A stretch of DNA of 64,000 nt, taken from positions 1 to 64,000 of the forward strand of contig NZ_CANMLT010000002.1 in assembly GCF_947498805.1 (NCBI RefSeq), in the 5' to 3' direction. Every line of letters starts with the position of its first letter. Within the stretch, counting starts at the first letter, position 1. The stretch comes from an uncultured Tenacibaculum sp. (GTDB taxonomy: Bacteria; Bacteroidota; Bacteroidia; Flavobacteriales; Flavobacteriaceae). The position numbers and the translations under genes were made by a program. This document shows positions 1 through 9,543 of this stretch, piece after piece. Under the pieces are notes generated by a model. That model saw only the letters and a list, made by a program, of their open reading frames with translations, ran no database searches and was not told the DNA's origin.

Positions 1-60
1 GAGAAGTTAAGCCCATTAGCGCCGATGGTACTGCCACTGGTGGGAGAGTAGGTCGTCGCC
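1..60 (+). rRNA. rrf: 5S ribosomal RNA, 3' part
   Basis: The first 60 bases match the 3' half of a bacterial 5S rRNA, including the conserved GAGAAGTTAAGCCC stretch and the terminal GGGAGAGTAGGTCGTCGCC. The 5' part lies outside the window, so an rRNA operon ends here. A terminator follows directly. Confidence 0.95.
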
Positions 61-70
61 TTTCTTTTTA

Positions 71-108
71 AACCTCAGTCTTTTATAAAAGAGATTGAGG
101 TTTTTTTA
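71..108 (+). terminator. Intrinsic terminator of the rRNA operon
   Basis: AACCTCA at 71-77 pairs with TGAGGTT at 96-102, with further pairing of TCTTTT and AAGAGA inside, and is followed by a run of seven T. Confidence 0.85.
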
Positions 109-144
109 TGCGCTTATTTTACGAATTTTTACGAAGTATGAGTA

Positions 145-1704
145 TTATCGAAGTAATGTACTCGCCTTTTCTTTAATAATTTCAGAAACAGGCTTGTTTT
201 GTATCTTACTTTCTAACCAAGAAAGTATATCTAAGTATAAAAATGCACGCTTTTCATACGGATGATCTTCAAAAGCTTTTAAACGATCATAAATTTTCTT
301 GAATTCTTTCTTAAATTCATGAGGATATAAATCACCTAGAGAACGAATAGATTCTATAAATACTTTTTGTACCTCCTGTAGATTCTCCATTTTAAGCAAA
401 AACTTATAAGTGTCTTTAAATTGACGCTCTAAATGATAGTCCAATCCAGATTCATAATGTGCAATCAAATTTAAAATACGAGCAAAGCACTGTAAATCTT
501 CACCAACATACAATTTCTTAGCATTGATAATTTTAGAAAGATATTCAATACATTCCTTGTTTTTCCCCATTCCAAAGTATAAACAGGCAATTTTGTAATA
601 GAAACGAACAATATGATGTTGGTCGATACGGTTCTGATACAACTTTAATTCCTCTAGAATAGTCATAACTAAATATTCTCCCTCATTAAAAGTACCTTCT
701 ATAAAGTGTTGGTGAAGTTTATGAGAATACAAATACTGAGAAATAAGTATTTCGGTATTACTATTTATCGGAATTTTCTTTGCCTCAATCTCTTCTTCAA
801 AAGTGTTTAATTCTTTAATAAATTCATTTCTGTGCTTAATAAAGAACAGAGATTCTAATAAATAATTCTTCCCTTTTAAATAAAAAACGGGATTTACGGT
901 GATCATTTTTGGGTATTCTTTGAATAGATGTACCCATTTAGAGGCATATTTATATGCATGTAAAAAATCTTGCGTTAATAATGAACGCCACAAGTGCGCT
1001 TTATATAACCACAATTGTTCTCTAAAACCTAAAGAGCTAAAATCATAACTAGGAAGACGAGCTTCAAAATAAGTATTGATTTTATTAAGCTCGAAATCAT
1101 TTTTTACATAACCTGTTTTTAATAAGATACCATATAATTGAAGAGATAAATTTGATAGTTTACTCGTAATTACATTTTGAAGACTCAAATCTTTTGCCTG
1201 TACCGTAAGCTCATCTGCTCTGGTACTAATACTTCGTGTTATATATTGACTTTCAATTACTTTTTCGAGCTCAACAATTTCATAGGCAATGTTTTTTTCT
1301 TCATTTTCTATGGCCATATTTTTGGCTTTATCAAGAAGTTTCAAACTTTGTTTATACAACCCTTTTTGATATAACACGGTAGCAAAATCAAGCTGCTCAC
1401 GTATTTGTACTCGAATGTTCTTATGAGAAGGGTTCATTCGTAAACTCGCTAAAATTTGTCGATATAGATGCGCTTTTAAGTTAGACAGTTGTTGTTTACT
1501 AACGATACCACTTTTTAGAATAGCCTTTTCATCATACTTCTTTTGTTTTTCTAAAAATTTAAACAACGTAAAAAATTTGGCTTCGGTATTTCCTTCCAAT
1601 CTACCAATATATAAACTGAATTGACGTTTTTCTGATTTCGTAAGAGACTGAATCAGTATAAATAAAGAATCGTTTTGTTGATTAGCTTTTGTAAAATGAT
1701 TCAT
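145..1704 (-). CDS. Conserved hypothetical protein, helical repeat (TPR-like)
   Basis: A 519-residue protein without signal peptide or membrane segment. It is rich in Leu, Lys, Glu and aromatic residues in a pattern typical of helical-hairpin (TPR-like) repeats, for example around residues 110-170 and 360-400. The N-terminus (residues 10-95) contains SLTKSEKRQFSLY and reads as a helical domain. I know of no function for the family; similar long proteins are common in Flavobacteriaceae. It is transcribed divergently from leuA, with 134 bp between the starts, so the two may share a control region. ATG start; no better in-frame start is apparent. Confidence 0.7.
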   Translation of the reverse strand: MNHFTKANQQNDSLFILIQSLTKSEKRQFSLYIGRLEGNTEAKFFTLFKFLEKQKKYDEKAILKSGIVSKQQLSNLKAHLYRQILASLRMNPSHKNIRVQIREQLDFATVLYQKGLYKQSLKLLDKAKNMAIENEEKNIAYEIVELEKVIESQYITRSISTRADELTVQAKDLSLQNVITSKLSNLSLQLYGILLKTGYVKNDFELNKINTYFEARLPSYDFSSLGFREQLWLYKAHLWRSLLTQDFLHAYKYASKWVHLFKEYPKMITVNPVFYLKGKNYLLESLFFIKHRNEFIKELNTFEEEIEAKKIPINSNTEILISQYLYSHKLHQHFIEGTFNEGEYLVMTILEELKLYQNRIDQHHIVRFYYKIACLYFGMGKNKECIEYLSKIINAKKLYVGEDLQCFARILNLIAHYESGLDYHLERQFKDTYKFLLKMENLQEVQKVFIESIRSLGDLYPHEFKKEFKKIYDRLKAFEDHPYEKRAFLYLDILSWLESKIQNKPVSEIIKEKASTLLR

Positions 1705-1759
1705 TTTAAAGTGTTGGTTTTCAATTTTTTATATTTGTTTTTAAGCTGTTTTGGCATCG

Positions 1760-1810
1760 TAAGAACATTTTGGTAAAAGTGTTCTTATGAAAAGCCAATA
1801 TATACATTTG
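1760..1810 (+). promoter_or_regulatory. leuA promoter with an inverted-repeat operator candidate
   Basis: TACATTTG at 1803-1810 fits the Bacteroidota -7 consensus TAnnTTTG exactly. Upstream is the perfect inverted repeat TAAGAACA (1760-1767) / TGTTCTTA (1780-1787) with a 12-nt spacer. Its centre lies 36.5 bp before the end of the -7 element, the same distance as two other presumed activator sites in this window. No good -33 element is seen, which fits activator dependence. No T-run follows, so the repeat is not an intrinsic terminator. Confidence 0.55.
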
Positions 1811-1838
1811 GATTATAATAAGACAATTATTTAATGTA

Positions 1839-3014
1839 ATGAAAGATAATAAAGTCCAAATATTCGATACAACTTTACGTGACGGAGAACAGGTCCCAGG
1901 ATGTAAATTAGATACAAAACAAAAGCTAATTATCGCCGAAAGATTAGATTTTCTTGGTGTAGATATTATTGAGGCAGGATTCCCAATTTCTAGCCCTGGT
2001 GATTTTGCTTCGGTTAATGAAATTGCAAAATTAGTTAAGAATGCAACGGTTTGTGGATTGACCAGAGCAGTAAAAAAAGATATTGAAGTGGCTGCAGAGG
2101 CACTAAAAGTTGCTGTAAAGCCTAGAATTCATACGGGTATAGGAACGAGTGATTCTCACATTAAGTATAAATTTAATTCTAGTCAAGAGGAAGTAATTAG
2201 AAGAGGTAGAGAGGCAGTAGCATATGCGAAAAACTTTGTAGATGATGTTGAATTTTATGCTGAAGATGCTGGTAGGACAGACAATGCTTTCTTAGCAAGA
2301 GTTTGTGAGGAGATGATTAAAGCAGGAGCTACTGTTTTAAATATTCCTGATACAACAGGGTATTGTTTACCTGAAGAATACGGTGAGAAAATCAATTATT
2401 TAAAAAACAATGTAAAAGGAATAGATGATGTAATTATTTCTTGTCATTGTCATAACGATTTAGGCTTAGCTACGGCAAACTCTATTGCTGGGGCAATCAA
2501 TGGTGCTCGTCAAATTGAATGTACAATAAATGGTATAGGAGAAAGAGCTGGAAATACTGCACTAGAAGAAGTGGTAATGATTTTAAAACAACATCCATAT
2601 CTAAACCTTCAAACAGATATAAACACTAAGTTGTTATATGATACAAGTTTAATGGTTAGAGAAAAAATGGGAATGCCAGTGCAACCAAATAAAGCGATTG
2701 TAGGAGCAAATGCCTTTGCACATAGTTCTGGAATTCACCAAGATGGAGTCATTAAAAATCGAGAAACTTATGAGATTATTAATCCAGCAGATGTAGGAGT
2801 AACGGAAAGTGCTATTGTATTAACGGCAAGAAGTGGTAGAGCAGCATTGGCTTATAGAGCTAAGAAAATAGGGTATGAGTTAACCAAGCTACAATTAGAT
2901 ACAGCATATAAAACGTTCTTACAATTTGCAGATAGACAAAAAGAAGTAATTGATGAAGATATTCATGCAATTATGAAACAAGTAAATAAAATCTCAAAAA
3001 TAGCCATAGCCTAA
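1839..3014 (+). CDS. leuA: 2-isopropylmalate synthase
   Basis: Condenses acetyl-CoA with 2-oxoisovalerate, the first committed step of leucine synthesis. The DRE-TIM metallolyase signature is present: [13 protein letters not shown] near residue 9, and the metal-binding [13 protein letters not shown] with [13 protein letters not shown] downstream. At 391 residues it is much shorter than the E. coli enzyme (about 520). It ends about 60 residues after [11 protein letters not shown] and thus lacks most or all of the C-terminal LeuA allosteric domain, so classic leucine feedback may be weak or absent. The stop overlaps the leuC start by one base, and leuC-leuD-leuB follow in one operon. A homocitrate- or citramalate-synthase-like paralogue is the alternative, but the context makes LeuA far more likely. 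Confidence 0.92.
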   Translation: MKDNKVQIFDTTLRDGEQVPGCKLDTKQKLIIAERLDFLGVDIIEAGFPISSPGDFASVNEIAKLVKNATVCGLTRAVKKDIEVAAEALKVAVKPRIHTGIGTSDSHIKYKFNSSQEEVIRRGREAVAYAKNFVDDVEFYAEDAGRTDNAFLARVCEEMIKAGATVLNIPDTTGYCLPEEYGEKINYLKNNVKGIDDVIISCHCHNDLGLATANSIAGAINGARQIECTINGIGERAGNTALEEVVMILKQHPYLNLQTDINTKLLYDTSLMVREKMGMPVQPNKAIVGANAFAHSSGIHQDGVIKNRETYEIINPADVGVTESAIVLTARSGRAALAYRAKKIGYELTKLQLDTAYKTFLQFADRQKEVIDEDIHAIMKQVNKISKIAIA

Positions 3015-4387
3015 TGAAGAAGACCTTATTTGATAAAGTTTGGGATGCACATGTGGTCGATAGAGTAGATAACGGACCACAAATTTTATATATCGATAAA
3101 CATTTAATTCATGAAGTAACAAGCCCACAGGCATTTAATGAATTAAAAGAACGTAATATTCCTATCGCAAGACCAGATAGAACGGTTGCTACTGCTGATC
3201 ATAATACACCTACTGTAGATCAGCATTTGCCAATTAAAGACGATTTATCTAGAAACCAATTAGAACAATTAACTAAAAACTGTAAGGAAAACGGTATTAC
3301 TTTATACGGACTTGGACATAAATACAATGGTATTGTACATGTAATGGCACCAGAGTTGGGAATAACACAACCAGGAATGACCATGGTATGTGGAGATAGT
3401 CATACATCTACGCATGGGGCATTTGGTACCATTGCATTTGGTATAGGTACCAGTCAGGTAGCACAAGTATTTGCTAGCCAGTGTTTATTAATTCAAAAGC
3501 CCAAAAAGTTAAGAGTTAATGTAAATGGAAAGCTAAAGAAAGGTGTTTTACCTAAAGATGTAATCTTATACATCATTGCGCAATTAGGAACCAATTCTGG
3601 TACTGGATATTTCTGCGAATACGCTGGAAATGTTTTTGAAGAAATGAGTATGGAAGGTAGAATGACCGTGTGTAACATGAGCATTGAAATGGGCGCAAGA
3701 GGAGGAATGATTGCTCCTGATGAAACCACTTTTGAATATGTAAAAGGAAGAGAATTCGCTCCAAAAGGAGAAGAATTTGATAAGAAAGTAGCCTATTGGA
3801 AAACCTTAAAGACAGATGAAGGTGCTGTTTTCGATCAAGAATATTCGTTCAATGCAGAAGATATTGAGCCAATGCTTACCTATGGAACCAATCCGGGAAT
3901 GGGAATCAAGATTACAGAAAATATTCCAAATCAAACCGATGCTTCTTTTAAGAAGTCATTGAGCTATATGAATTTCCAACCGGGAGAAAGCTTAATCGAT
4001 ACGCCTATTAATTATGTATTTATAGGAAGTTGTACAAACTCACGAATTGAAGATTTTAGAGTAGCTGCCAATTATGTAAAAGGGAAGCAGAAAGCTTCTA
4101 ACGTAAATGCATGGTTGGTACCTGGTTCACAACAAGTAGCAAAACAAATTAAAGAAGAAGGACTAGAAACAATTTTTGAGGAAGCTGGTTTTGAACTACG
4201 TCAACCTGGTTGTTCGGCATGTTTAGCAATGAATGACGATAAAATTCCAGAAGGAGAGTATTGTGTGTCCACTTCTAATAGAAACTTTGAAGGACGTCAA
4301 GGACAAGGAGCACGTACTATTTTAGCAAGTCCTTTAATTGCAGCAGCTACTGCTGTAGAAGGAAAAATAATTGATATAACCCAATAA
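3014..4387 (+). CDS. leuC: 3-isopropylmalate dehydratase, large subunit
   Basis: Works with LeuD as a 4Fe-4S aconitase-type isomerase that converts 2-isopropylmalate to 3-isopropylmalate. Diagnostic segments: [23 protein letters not shown], and the cluster cysteines in FIGSCTNSR and GCSACLAMN. At 457 residues it is close to the usual length (about 466). It starts in the stop codon of leuA and is followed by leuD after 6 bp, which implies translational coupling. Confidence 0.97.
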   Translation: MKKTLFDKVWDAHVVDRVDNGPQILYIDKHLIHEVTSPQAFNELKERNIPIARPDRTVATADHNTPTVDQHLPIKDDLSRNQLEQLTKNCKENGITLYGLGHKYNGIVHVMAPELGITQPGMTMVCGDSHTSTHGAFGTIAFGIGTSQVAQVFASQCLLIQKPKKLRVNVNGKLKKGVLPKDVILYIIAQLGTNSGTGYFCEYAGNVFEEMSMEGRMTVCNMSIEMGARGGMIAPDETTFEYVKGREFAPKGEEFDKKVAYWKTLKTDEGAVFDQEYSFNAEDIEPMLTYGTNPGMGIKITENIPNQTDASFKKSLSYMNFQPGESLIDTPINYVFIGSCTNSRIEDFRVAANYVKGKQKASNVNAWLVPGSQQVAKQIKEEGLETIFEEAGFELRQPGCSACLAMNDDKIPEGEYCVSTSNRNFEGRQGQGARTILASPLIAAATAVEGKIIDITQ

Positions 4388-4393
4388 ACGAAT

Positions 4394-4975
4394 ATGGAAA
4401 AGTTTATAAAATTAATAGATACAGCGGTTCCATTACCGACAGAGAATATTGATACCGATCAAATTATTCCTGCACGCTTTTTAAAAGCTACTGATAAAAA
4501 AGGGTTTGGTGATAATGTATTTAGAGACTGGCGTTTCCACAAAGATGGAAGTGTTGACGAATCATTTGTACTAAACAATCCTACTTATTCAGGAAAGATT
4601 TTAATTGCTGGAGATAATTTTGGATGTGGGTCAAGTAGAGAGCATGCCGCATGGGCACTAGCAGGATACGGTTTCAAAGTAATAATTTCTAGTTTTTTTG
4701 CTGATATTTTTAAGGGAAATGCCTTAAATAATGGTATATTACCAGTCCAAACATCAGAAGATTACTTAAAGAAGTTACTTAGAAAGGTAACGGAAGAACC
4801 GGAAACGGTTGTTATTGTTGATTTAGAGAATCAAAAGTTGAAGACTCCTGTTGGTAATATCGATTTTGAAATAGATCCGTATAAAAAGATTTGTTTACTT
4901 AATGGTTATGACGACATTGACTTTTTAGTAAGTAAAAAAGACAAGATTAGAGAGTTTGAAACAGAAAATTATTAA
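4394..4975 (+). CDS. leuD: 3-isopropylmalate dehydratase, small subunit
   Basis: Swivelling domain of the isopropylmalate isomerase. It shows [14 protein letters not shown] near the N-terminus and the family motif [13 protein letters not shown]. The length of 193 residues is normal. It belongs to the leuACDB operon. A structured gap of about 110 bp separates it from leuB. Confidence 0.97.
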   Translation: MEKFIKLIDTAVPLPTENIDTDQIIPARFLKATDKKGFGDNVFRDWRFHKDGSVDESFVLNNPTYSGKILIAGDNFGCGSSREHAAWALAGYGFKVIISSFFADIFKGNALNNGILPVQTSEDYLKKLLRKVTEEPETVVIVDLENQKLKTPVGNIDFEIDPYKKICLLNGYDDIDFLVSKKDKIREFETENY

Positions 4976-4981
4976 TAAGAA

Positions 4982-5073
4982 GGACACTAAAAAAAACCAA
5001 TAATAAGCTAGTATTTAAAACTACACCTATTTTTTCTATGAAGGGTGAAAGAATAGGTTCAGTGTCCGGTTTA
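4982..5073 (+). promoter_or_regulatory. Structured leader between leuD and leuB
   Basis: GGACACT (4982-4988) is complementary to AGTGTCC (5061-5067). Inside it, CCTATTTTTTC (5026-5036) pairs with GAAAGAATAGG (5047-5057). AAACC (4994-4998) could also pair with GGTTT (5069-5073), which would cross the outer stem and form a pseudoknot just before the leuB start at 5085. A 16-codon ORF starts at 5038 and its TGA overlaps the leuB ATG. The function is unknown; an RNA switch or translational coupling is an inference. Confidence 0.4.
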
Positions 5074-5084
5074 AAAAGCAACAA

Positions 5085-6200
5085 ATGAAATTTAAGATAA
5101 CAGTAATCTCAGGAGATGGAATTGGTCCTGAAGTAACAGCACAAGCACAAAAAGTTTTAAATGCTGTAGCAAATATATACGACCATACTTTTTTATTTAC
5201 GCAAGCTTTAATGGGAGCTTGTGCCATTGATGAAACGGGAAACCCGTTACCAGATGAAACCATTCGTTTATGTAAAGAAAGTGACGCCATACTTTTTGGA
5301 GCTATTGGAGATCCTAAGTATGACAATGACCCTACGGCAAAAGTTCGTCCAGAACAAGGCTTATTAAAACTTCGTAAAGAATTAGGGCTATTTTGTAATG
5401 TACGTCCGGTAAAAGCTTATGATCAGTTAATCAAAAACTCTCCTTTAAAAAAGGAAATTATCCAAGGAACAGACATTTCTATTTATAGAGAATTAACAGG
5501 TGGAATCTACTTTGGAATTAAAGAATTAAGTGATGATGGACAAATAGCATTTGACGGTTGTTCGTACTCAGTAGAAGAAATAGAACGAATTGCACATTTA
5601 GCATTTAAAGAAGCCCAAAAAAGGCGTAAAAAGCTAACCTTAGTAGACAAAGCAAATGTTTTAGAAACCTCAAGATTGTGGAGAAAAACGGTAACAGCTT
5701 TGGCATCAAATTATCCAGATGTTGAGTTAGAAACGATGTTTGTAGATAATGCGGCAATGCAGTTAATATTAAATCCAAAACACTTTGATGTGGTCTTAAC
5801 TGAGAATTTATTTGGAGATATTTTATCTGATGAAGCCAGTGTAATTGGAGGATCCATAGGTTTATTAGCATCGGCATCTGTAGGAAAAGAAAATGCTTTA
5901 TTTGAACCAATCCATGGATCGTATCCACAAGCAAAAGGAAAGGATGTAGCTAATCCATTAGCTTCTATTTTATCGGCAGCGATGTTATTACATCATTTAG
6001 GATTACATGATGAAGCACAGTCTGTAGAAAAGGCTGTGGAGAAATCATTAGAATTAGGAATAACCACAGAAGATATCAATTCAGAACAAAATTTTGGTAC
6101 CAGTAAAGTAGGAGATTTTATTGCAGATTATATCTATAACCAAGAAGATAGCAATATCAATTTCCAAAATGTTCACATGGGACAAAGCACTATTATATAA
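5085..6200 (+). CDS. leuB: 3-isopropylmalate dehydrogenase
   Basis: NAD-dependent oxidative decarboxylation of 3-isopropylmalate, the last leucine-specific step before transamination. Beta-decarboxylating dehydrogenase motifs: GDGIGPEV at the N-terminus, AIGDPKYD, RPVKAY, YRELTGGIYFG, the dimer-interface lysine in VDKANVLE, LTENLFGDILSDEAS, and EPIHGSYPQAKGKDVANP for NAD binding. The length of 371 residues is a little over the usual 350-360. Last gene of the leu operon; two hairpins follow. Confidence 0.97.
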   Translation: MKFKITVISGDGIGPEVTAQAQKVLNAVANIYDHTFLFTQALMGACAIDETGNPLPDETIRLCKESDAILFGAIGDPKYDNDPTAKVRPEQGLLKLRKELGLFCNVRPVKAYDQLIKNSPLKKEIIQGTDISIYRELTGGIYFGIKELSDDGQIAFDGCSYSVEEIERIAHLAFKEAQKRRKKLTLVDKANVLETSRLWRKTVTALASNYPDVELETMFVDNAAMQLILNPKHFDVVLTENLFGDILSDEASVIGGSIGLLASASVGKENALFEPIHGSYPQAKGKDVANPLASILSAAMLLHHLGLHDEAQSVEKAVEKSLELGITTEDINSEQNFGTSKVGDFIADYIYNQEDSNINFQNVHMGQSTII

Positions 6201-6205
6201 CACAA

Positions 6206-6290
6206 GCCAATCCGAACTATCTAAGACCATTACAATTTAACGGTTAATTAAATGCACACAACTAAAACTATTCGGATTGGCACTTTTTAA
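6206..6290 (+). terminator. Long-loop hairpin after leuB
   Basis: A perfect 11-bp stem, GCCAATCCGAA (6206-6216) with TTCGGATTGGC (6271-6281), encloses a loop of 54 nt and is followed by CACTTTTT. The same 11-mer with a near-identical right arm recurs at 28101-28189. It could be a terminator or a repeated RNA element. Confidence 0.45.
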
Positions 6291-6350
6291 CGGAAAATGT
6301 ATACATTCTAAATATTCCAAACTATTTTGAATACATTTTATAATTGTTTA

Positions 6351-6380
6351 AGAGCTAGGTAAATACCTAGCTCTTTTTTT
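6351..6380 (+). terminator. Intrinsic terminator of the leu operon
   Basis: AGAGCTAGGT (6351-6360) pairs perfectly with ACCTAGCTCT (6365-6374), followed by a run of T. It lies between leuB and the convergent gene that ends at 6379. Confidence 0.9.
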
Positions 6381-7611
6381 ACTTTTTAAGTAAGACTTCC
6401 TGATACTGTTTTGGAAGTAATTGGATAGACGTAACCATGAGTTGTTTCAACTTCTCCTTTGTATAATTGTTATTGGAGTTGTAATAGTAACTCCTTAAAA
6501 GAAAATAAAAAATGAGTCTGTTATAATCATCAAGTTCTTTGTTTCCTATTACCTCTAAAATACGTTGTTCAACTTTTTTTCTATTCTTAGTTTCAGCCAA
6601 GGCACGTCCAATTCTCCATATATTTCCGTTATAGTGATTGATCGCAGGATTTTCAACTTGAAAAGAGATTCCCATGATTAAGTCCATCACATTAATATTT
6701 AACTCTTCTAACTCTTTGATATAAGTTTTTCTTCCCTCTTGTGCATAACTACCATCAGAAGCTCTATCAAAACGGTCATTCATAATATCTAAATGTGCTT
6801 TAAAAAAAATACGCCAGTTATAAGTTTCAGCAGATAATAAGGCAATATTAAGCGCATGAACTCTAGGGCTAGAATCCATACTACAAGAACCCACTACTCG
6901 CAATCCTCTAAACTTGTCAAGTAGCGCTGTTTTCTTTTTATGAGAATAGGAAGTCCAATCTTCAGAAAGTTCCATATAACCATATTCTCTTTTTAGGTCT
7001 TTTTTTAATTTGGTGGTAGTGGTGTCTATTAAACAATCGGCATATCCAATCATGGTATTGTATTTTTTTGGTAGTGCCGTAGTTTTAAACTCATTCGGAA
7101 AATAAAAGGCATCTAAAGAGTCATCCCATTTATTATATTGAAACACCCATTTGTTTTTTAAATCTTTGGTATTAAAGGATATGTTCTTTTCAATTTTCAA
7201 TCCATATCGGGTATCTAAACTAAACTCATCAAAAGCTACTTTTTCCTTGTTTTTATTATCCAAGTATTTGAGTTTAAGAATAAGCTGATTTTTCTTAATA
7301 GTGGCTTGAGGATACTTTTTAAGAAATGCAGTTAAAGAAATGTTCTTTTTTAAATCCTTTTTAGCCATTTTAGTAGCTCCTTTTTCTAAACTAATTACAT
7401 GACCAATTGTTTGCTGTTTGCCATAAAACTGTTTATCAAAATTGCAAGATTCGTAAGCTAGATTGAGTGAGTCTACTACAAACCCAAGATTTTTCATGGC
7501 ATGTTCGCTGTAAATTAACCCATTTTTATAGGTTTTAAATTCTGTGTTTTGTGAAAGTACAATAGTCGAAGTGAATAGCATGATAGCTATTGGTAAAAAG
7601 TGCTTTTTCAT
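6379..7611 (-). CDS. Secreted hypothetical protein
   Basis: A 410-residue protein with a clear Sec signal peptide at residues 1-20 (MKKHFLPIAIMLFTSTIVLS, cleavage before QN). The mature part is rich in Lys, Tyr and Asn and has no membrane segment. RVVGSCSMDSSPRVHALNIA near residue 235 and the helical C-terminal third are the most distinctive parts. I do not recognise the family. It stands alone, convergent to leuB. Confidence 0.65.
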   Translation of the reverse strand: MKKHFLPIAIMLFTSTIVLSQNTEFKTYKNGLIYSEHAMKNLGFVVDSLNLAYESCNFDKQFYGKQQTIGHVISLEKGATKMAKKDLKKNISLTAFLKKYPQATIKKNQLILKLKYLDNKNKEKVAFDEFSLDTRYGLKIEKNISFNTKDLKNKWVFQYNKWDDSLDAFYFPNEFKTTALPKKYNTMIGYADCLIDTTTTKLKKDLKREYGYMELSEDWTSYSHKKKTALLDKFRGLRVVGSCSMDSSPRVHALNIALLSAETYNWRIFFKAHLDIMNDRFDRASDGSYAQEGRKTYIKELEELNINVMDLIMGISFQVENPAINHYNGNIWRIGRALAETKNRKKVEQRILEVIGNKELDDYNRLIFYFLLRSYYYNSNNNYTKEKLKQLMVTSIQLLPKQYQEVLLKK

Positions 7612-7957
7612 AGTTTTTGTTTTTTATAGTTAGTATGTAGACATCAATTTTTATTCCATTATAAACTAATAACGTGATACGAAGTTCTATATTTTCTATT
7701 CTATTAAAAGTAAAACTGAGTAAACAAGGTGTTTTAATGAGTGAAAAGAGAGAGTTAGTTAGGAATAGATAAATGAAGTGTGAGGATAAGTATTCACTTC
7801 AATATTTTTATATTTACAAAGTACTTTTCAATTAAAATTGCTTTAAAGTATCGAATTAATACATTCTTTTATTGGGGTATTAGTTGACCATAAAAAAATT
7901 GTAAAACACTTTAGGTTGTTATAAAACATACTTAATCAACAGATAGCTAAGATTCAA
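7612..7957. other. Intergenic region between divergent genes
   Basis: 346 bp with no ORF of note. TATATTTA at 7809-7816 resembles a rightward -7 element. The inverted repeat GAAGTG (7775-7780) / CACTTC (7795-7800) lies upstream of it. No terminator or RNA gene is visible. Confidence 0.4.
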
Positions 7958-8542
7958 ATGCGTAAGTTAAATATTCTTTTTCTAGACCCACCTCTTTCAT
8001 CGAATATCATCGAAAAGGCCTTGTCTTTTAAGTTAAATTCTTCAATATTAAATTTAAGAAAAGCACTTAAAGAACAAATACGAGATAATGATGATTTAGG
8101 AAAAGAGATGGTTGCATTGTTAACTGAAGGGAAGATGTTAACTACTGAGATTCTGGGTAAGTTTATCTCAAAAAATCTAAAATCAATTGAAGGAGATGTG
8201 TTACTAAGTTATTATCCAAGAACAGTGGAACAATATACAGGACTTAAAGAAGTACTCATAAAAGAGGATATTGTTTTAGAGGGGATATGGTATTTTATGC
8301 AACGTAATTCAGACCAATTTATGAAGAGCCATTTTGAAAATTCAACAATAAATTCATGGGTAGAAAAATTTGGTGATGAAATAAAAAGAAACTGGAAACC
8401 TAAACTTGATAAGTTACGAGAAATGATTGCAGAAATACAACATATAACATCAGAAGAGTTAACATGGAAAATAGTTAAGGTTGATTATATTTCAGAGTTA
8501 AAAGAAGCACACATTATAGAGTTAATTAAAGATTTTGATTAA
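7958..8542 (+). CDS. Adenylate-kinase-like protein lacking the P-loop
   Basis: 194 residues that follow the adenylate kinase layout. A beta strand LNILFLDPP stands where the P-loop should be. SILNLRKALKEQIRDNDDLG matches the AMP-lid region, EGKMLTTEILGKFISKNL the next helices, and GDVLLSYYPRTVEQ resembles the family's DGFPRT. However, the phosphate-binding GxPGxGKGT is replaced by LDPPLSSN, with no glycine-rich loop or lysine, and the lid is barely recognisable. The length is normal for an adenylate kinase. It is probably an inactive, ligand-binding or scaffold derivative. The family link rests on pattern and position only. Confidence 0.55.
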   Translation: MRKLNILFLDPPLSSNIIEKALSFKLNSSILNLRKALKEQIRDNDDLGKEMVALLTEGKMLTTEILGKFISKNLKSIEGDVLLSYYPRTVEQYTGLKEVLIKEDIVLEGIWYFMQRNSDQFMKSHFENSTINSWVEKFGDEIKRNWKPKLDKLREMIAEIQHITSEELTWKIVKVDYISELKEAHIIELIKDFD

Positions 8543-8595
8543 CAATTTTGTGATTAAAATGTTAGAAAAGAAAACAAAGAACCCCAAAAGACTCA

Positions 8596-9504
8596 CTACT
8601 CAAAATCAACTTTTTCAATATAAATATCTTCTTGCTTTTCCCATTTGGTATCAATAATACGCTCAAAATAATTTCTGATGGTACTTAGATTTTGCCCTTT
8701 TACCTTTTCAGTAGCTTGTAATAGTTTCTTTAGTTTTTTTCGTTTTCTAGCAAAGTAAAGCGTGTAAAACGTAGCGGCTAGTTTACTATTTAAAATAGCT
8801 ACTGCATTATCATAATGAAAGTACTCACTATTAGGATTGTTAAAGTAATGCTCAAAATAATCATATGAATAATTAAGCTCAATATCACCTTTTTTATAAT
8901 CAGAATAGATCAACAATGCTAAATCGGTAGTGGGCTCGTCTAAATCAATCCCTACAATATCCAATTTATCTTCAATAGGTGCATGTGTAAAAGAATTGAA
9001 TTTATCATGATGTTCAGAAAGCAGTAATTGATAAAGTTCTTTTACCTGAGGAGACGTTCTTTCTAGGATAGAAGAAAGAGTGTCTTGTATAATGGTAAAA
9101 CCTTCATAGTCTTCCCAGGTATGGTAAATTTTTTCATCTAGAGAGGAGAAGCTCGTAAAAAAGTCTCCACCACATCCATCAACACCAAAAGGATCTAGTG
9201 TAGATATGATAGGAACCGCCTCACATGGAGCAAATCCGAAGCATGCATCCTTCTTCATCTCAAATAAAGCAGGACGAGAAGACGAAAAGTACTGCGTACT
9301 TGTGTAATCATTGTATTCAACATGCTCAATGCTATTGATAGGAAATATAAAAAGCGCTTTAAAAAAGTTCAAACTCGGATTACAACCTTTTGCTTTCTTA
9401 TAAAGATCATAAAAATGAGGAAGTTCGGTACCGTAAAACTTTAAAAAGAAGTCCTTTTGCTCCTTAAAATTCTCTGTGATAAAGGTTGTGATTTCTTGCT
9501 TCAT
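8596..9504 (-). CDS. Hypothetical protein
   Basis: 302 residues, without signal peptide or membrane segment, acidic. The central part holds a Cys/Gly-rich stretch, ACFGFAPCEAVPIIST then DPFGVDGCGGDFFTSF, around residues 87-120. The C-terminal part is helical and basic (FARKRKKLKKLLQATEKV). I do not recognise it; the compact start followed by aromatic-rich acidic segments is loosely like SMI1/KNR4 immunity proteins, which is only a guess. It is divergent from the membrane protein that begins about 40 bp away. Confidence 0.55.
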   Translation of the reverse strand: MKQEITTFITENFKEQKDFFLKFYGTELPHFYDLYKKAKGCNPSLNFFKALFIFPINSIEHVEYNDYTSTQYFSSSRPALFEMKKDACFGFAPCEAVPIISTLDPFGVDGCGGDFFTSFSSLDEKIYHTWEDYEGFTIIQDTLSSILERTSPQVKELYQLLLSEHHDKFNSFTHAPIEDKLDIVGIDLDEPTTDLALLIYSDYKKGDIELNYSYDYFEHYFNNPNSEYFHYDNAVAILNSKLAATFYTLYFARKRKKLKKLLQATEKVKGQNLSTIRNYFERIIDTKWEKQEDIYIEKVDFE

Positions 9505-9543
9505 TAAAACCTGTTTTTTGTAGGATACTATTTCTTATTGAAG

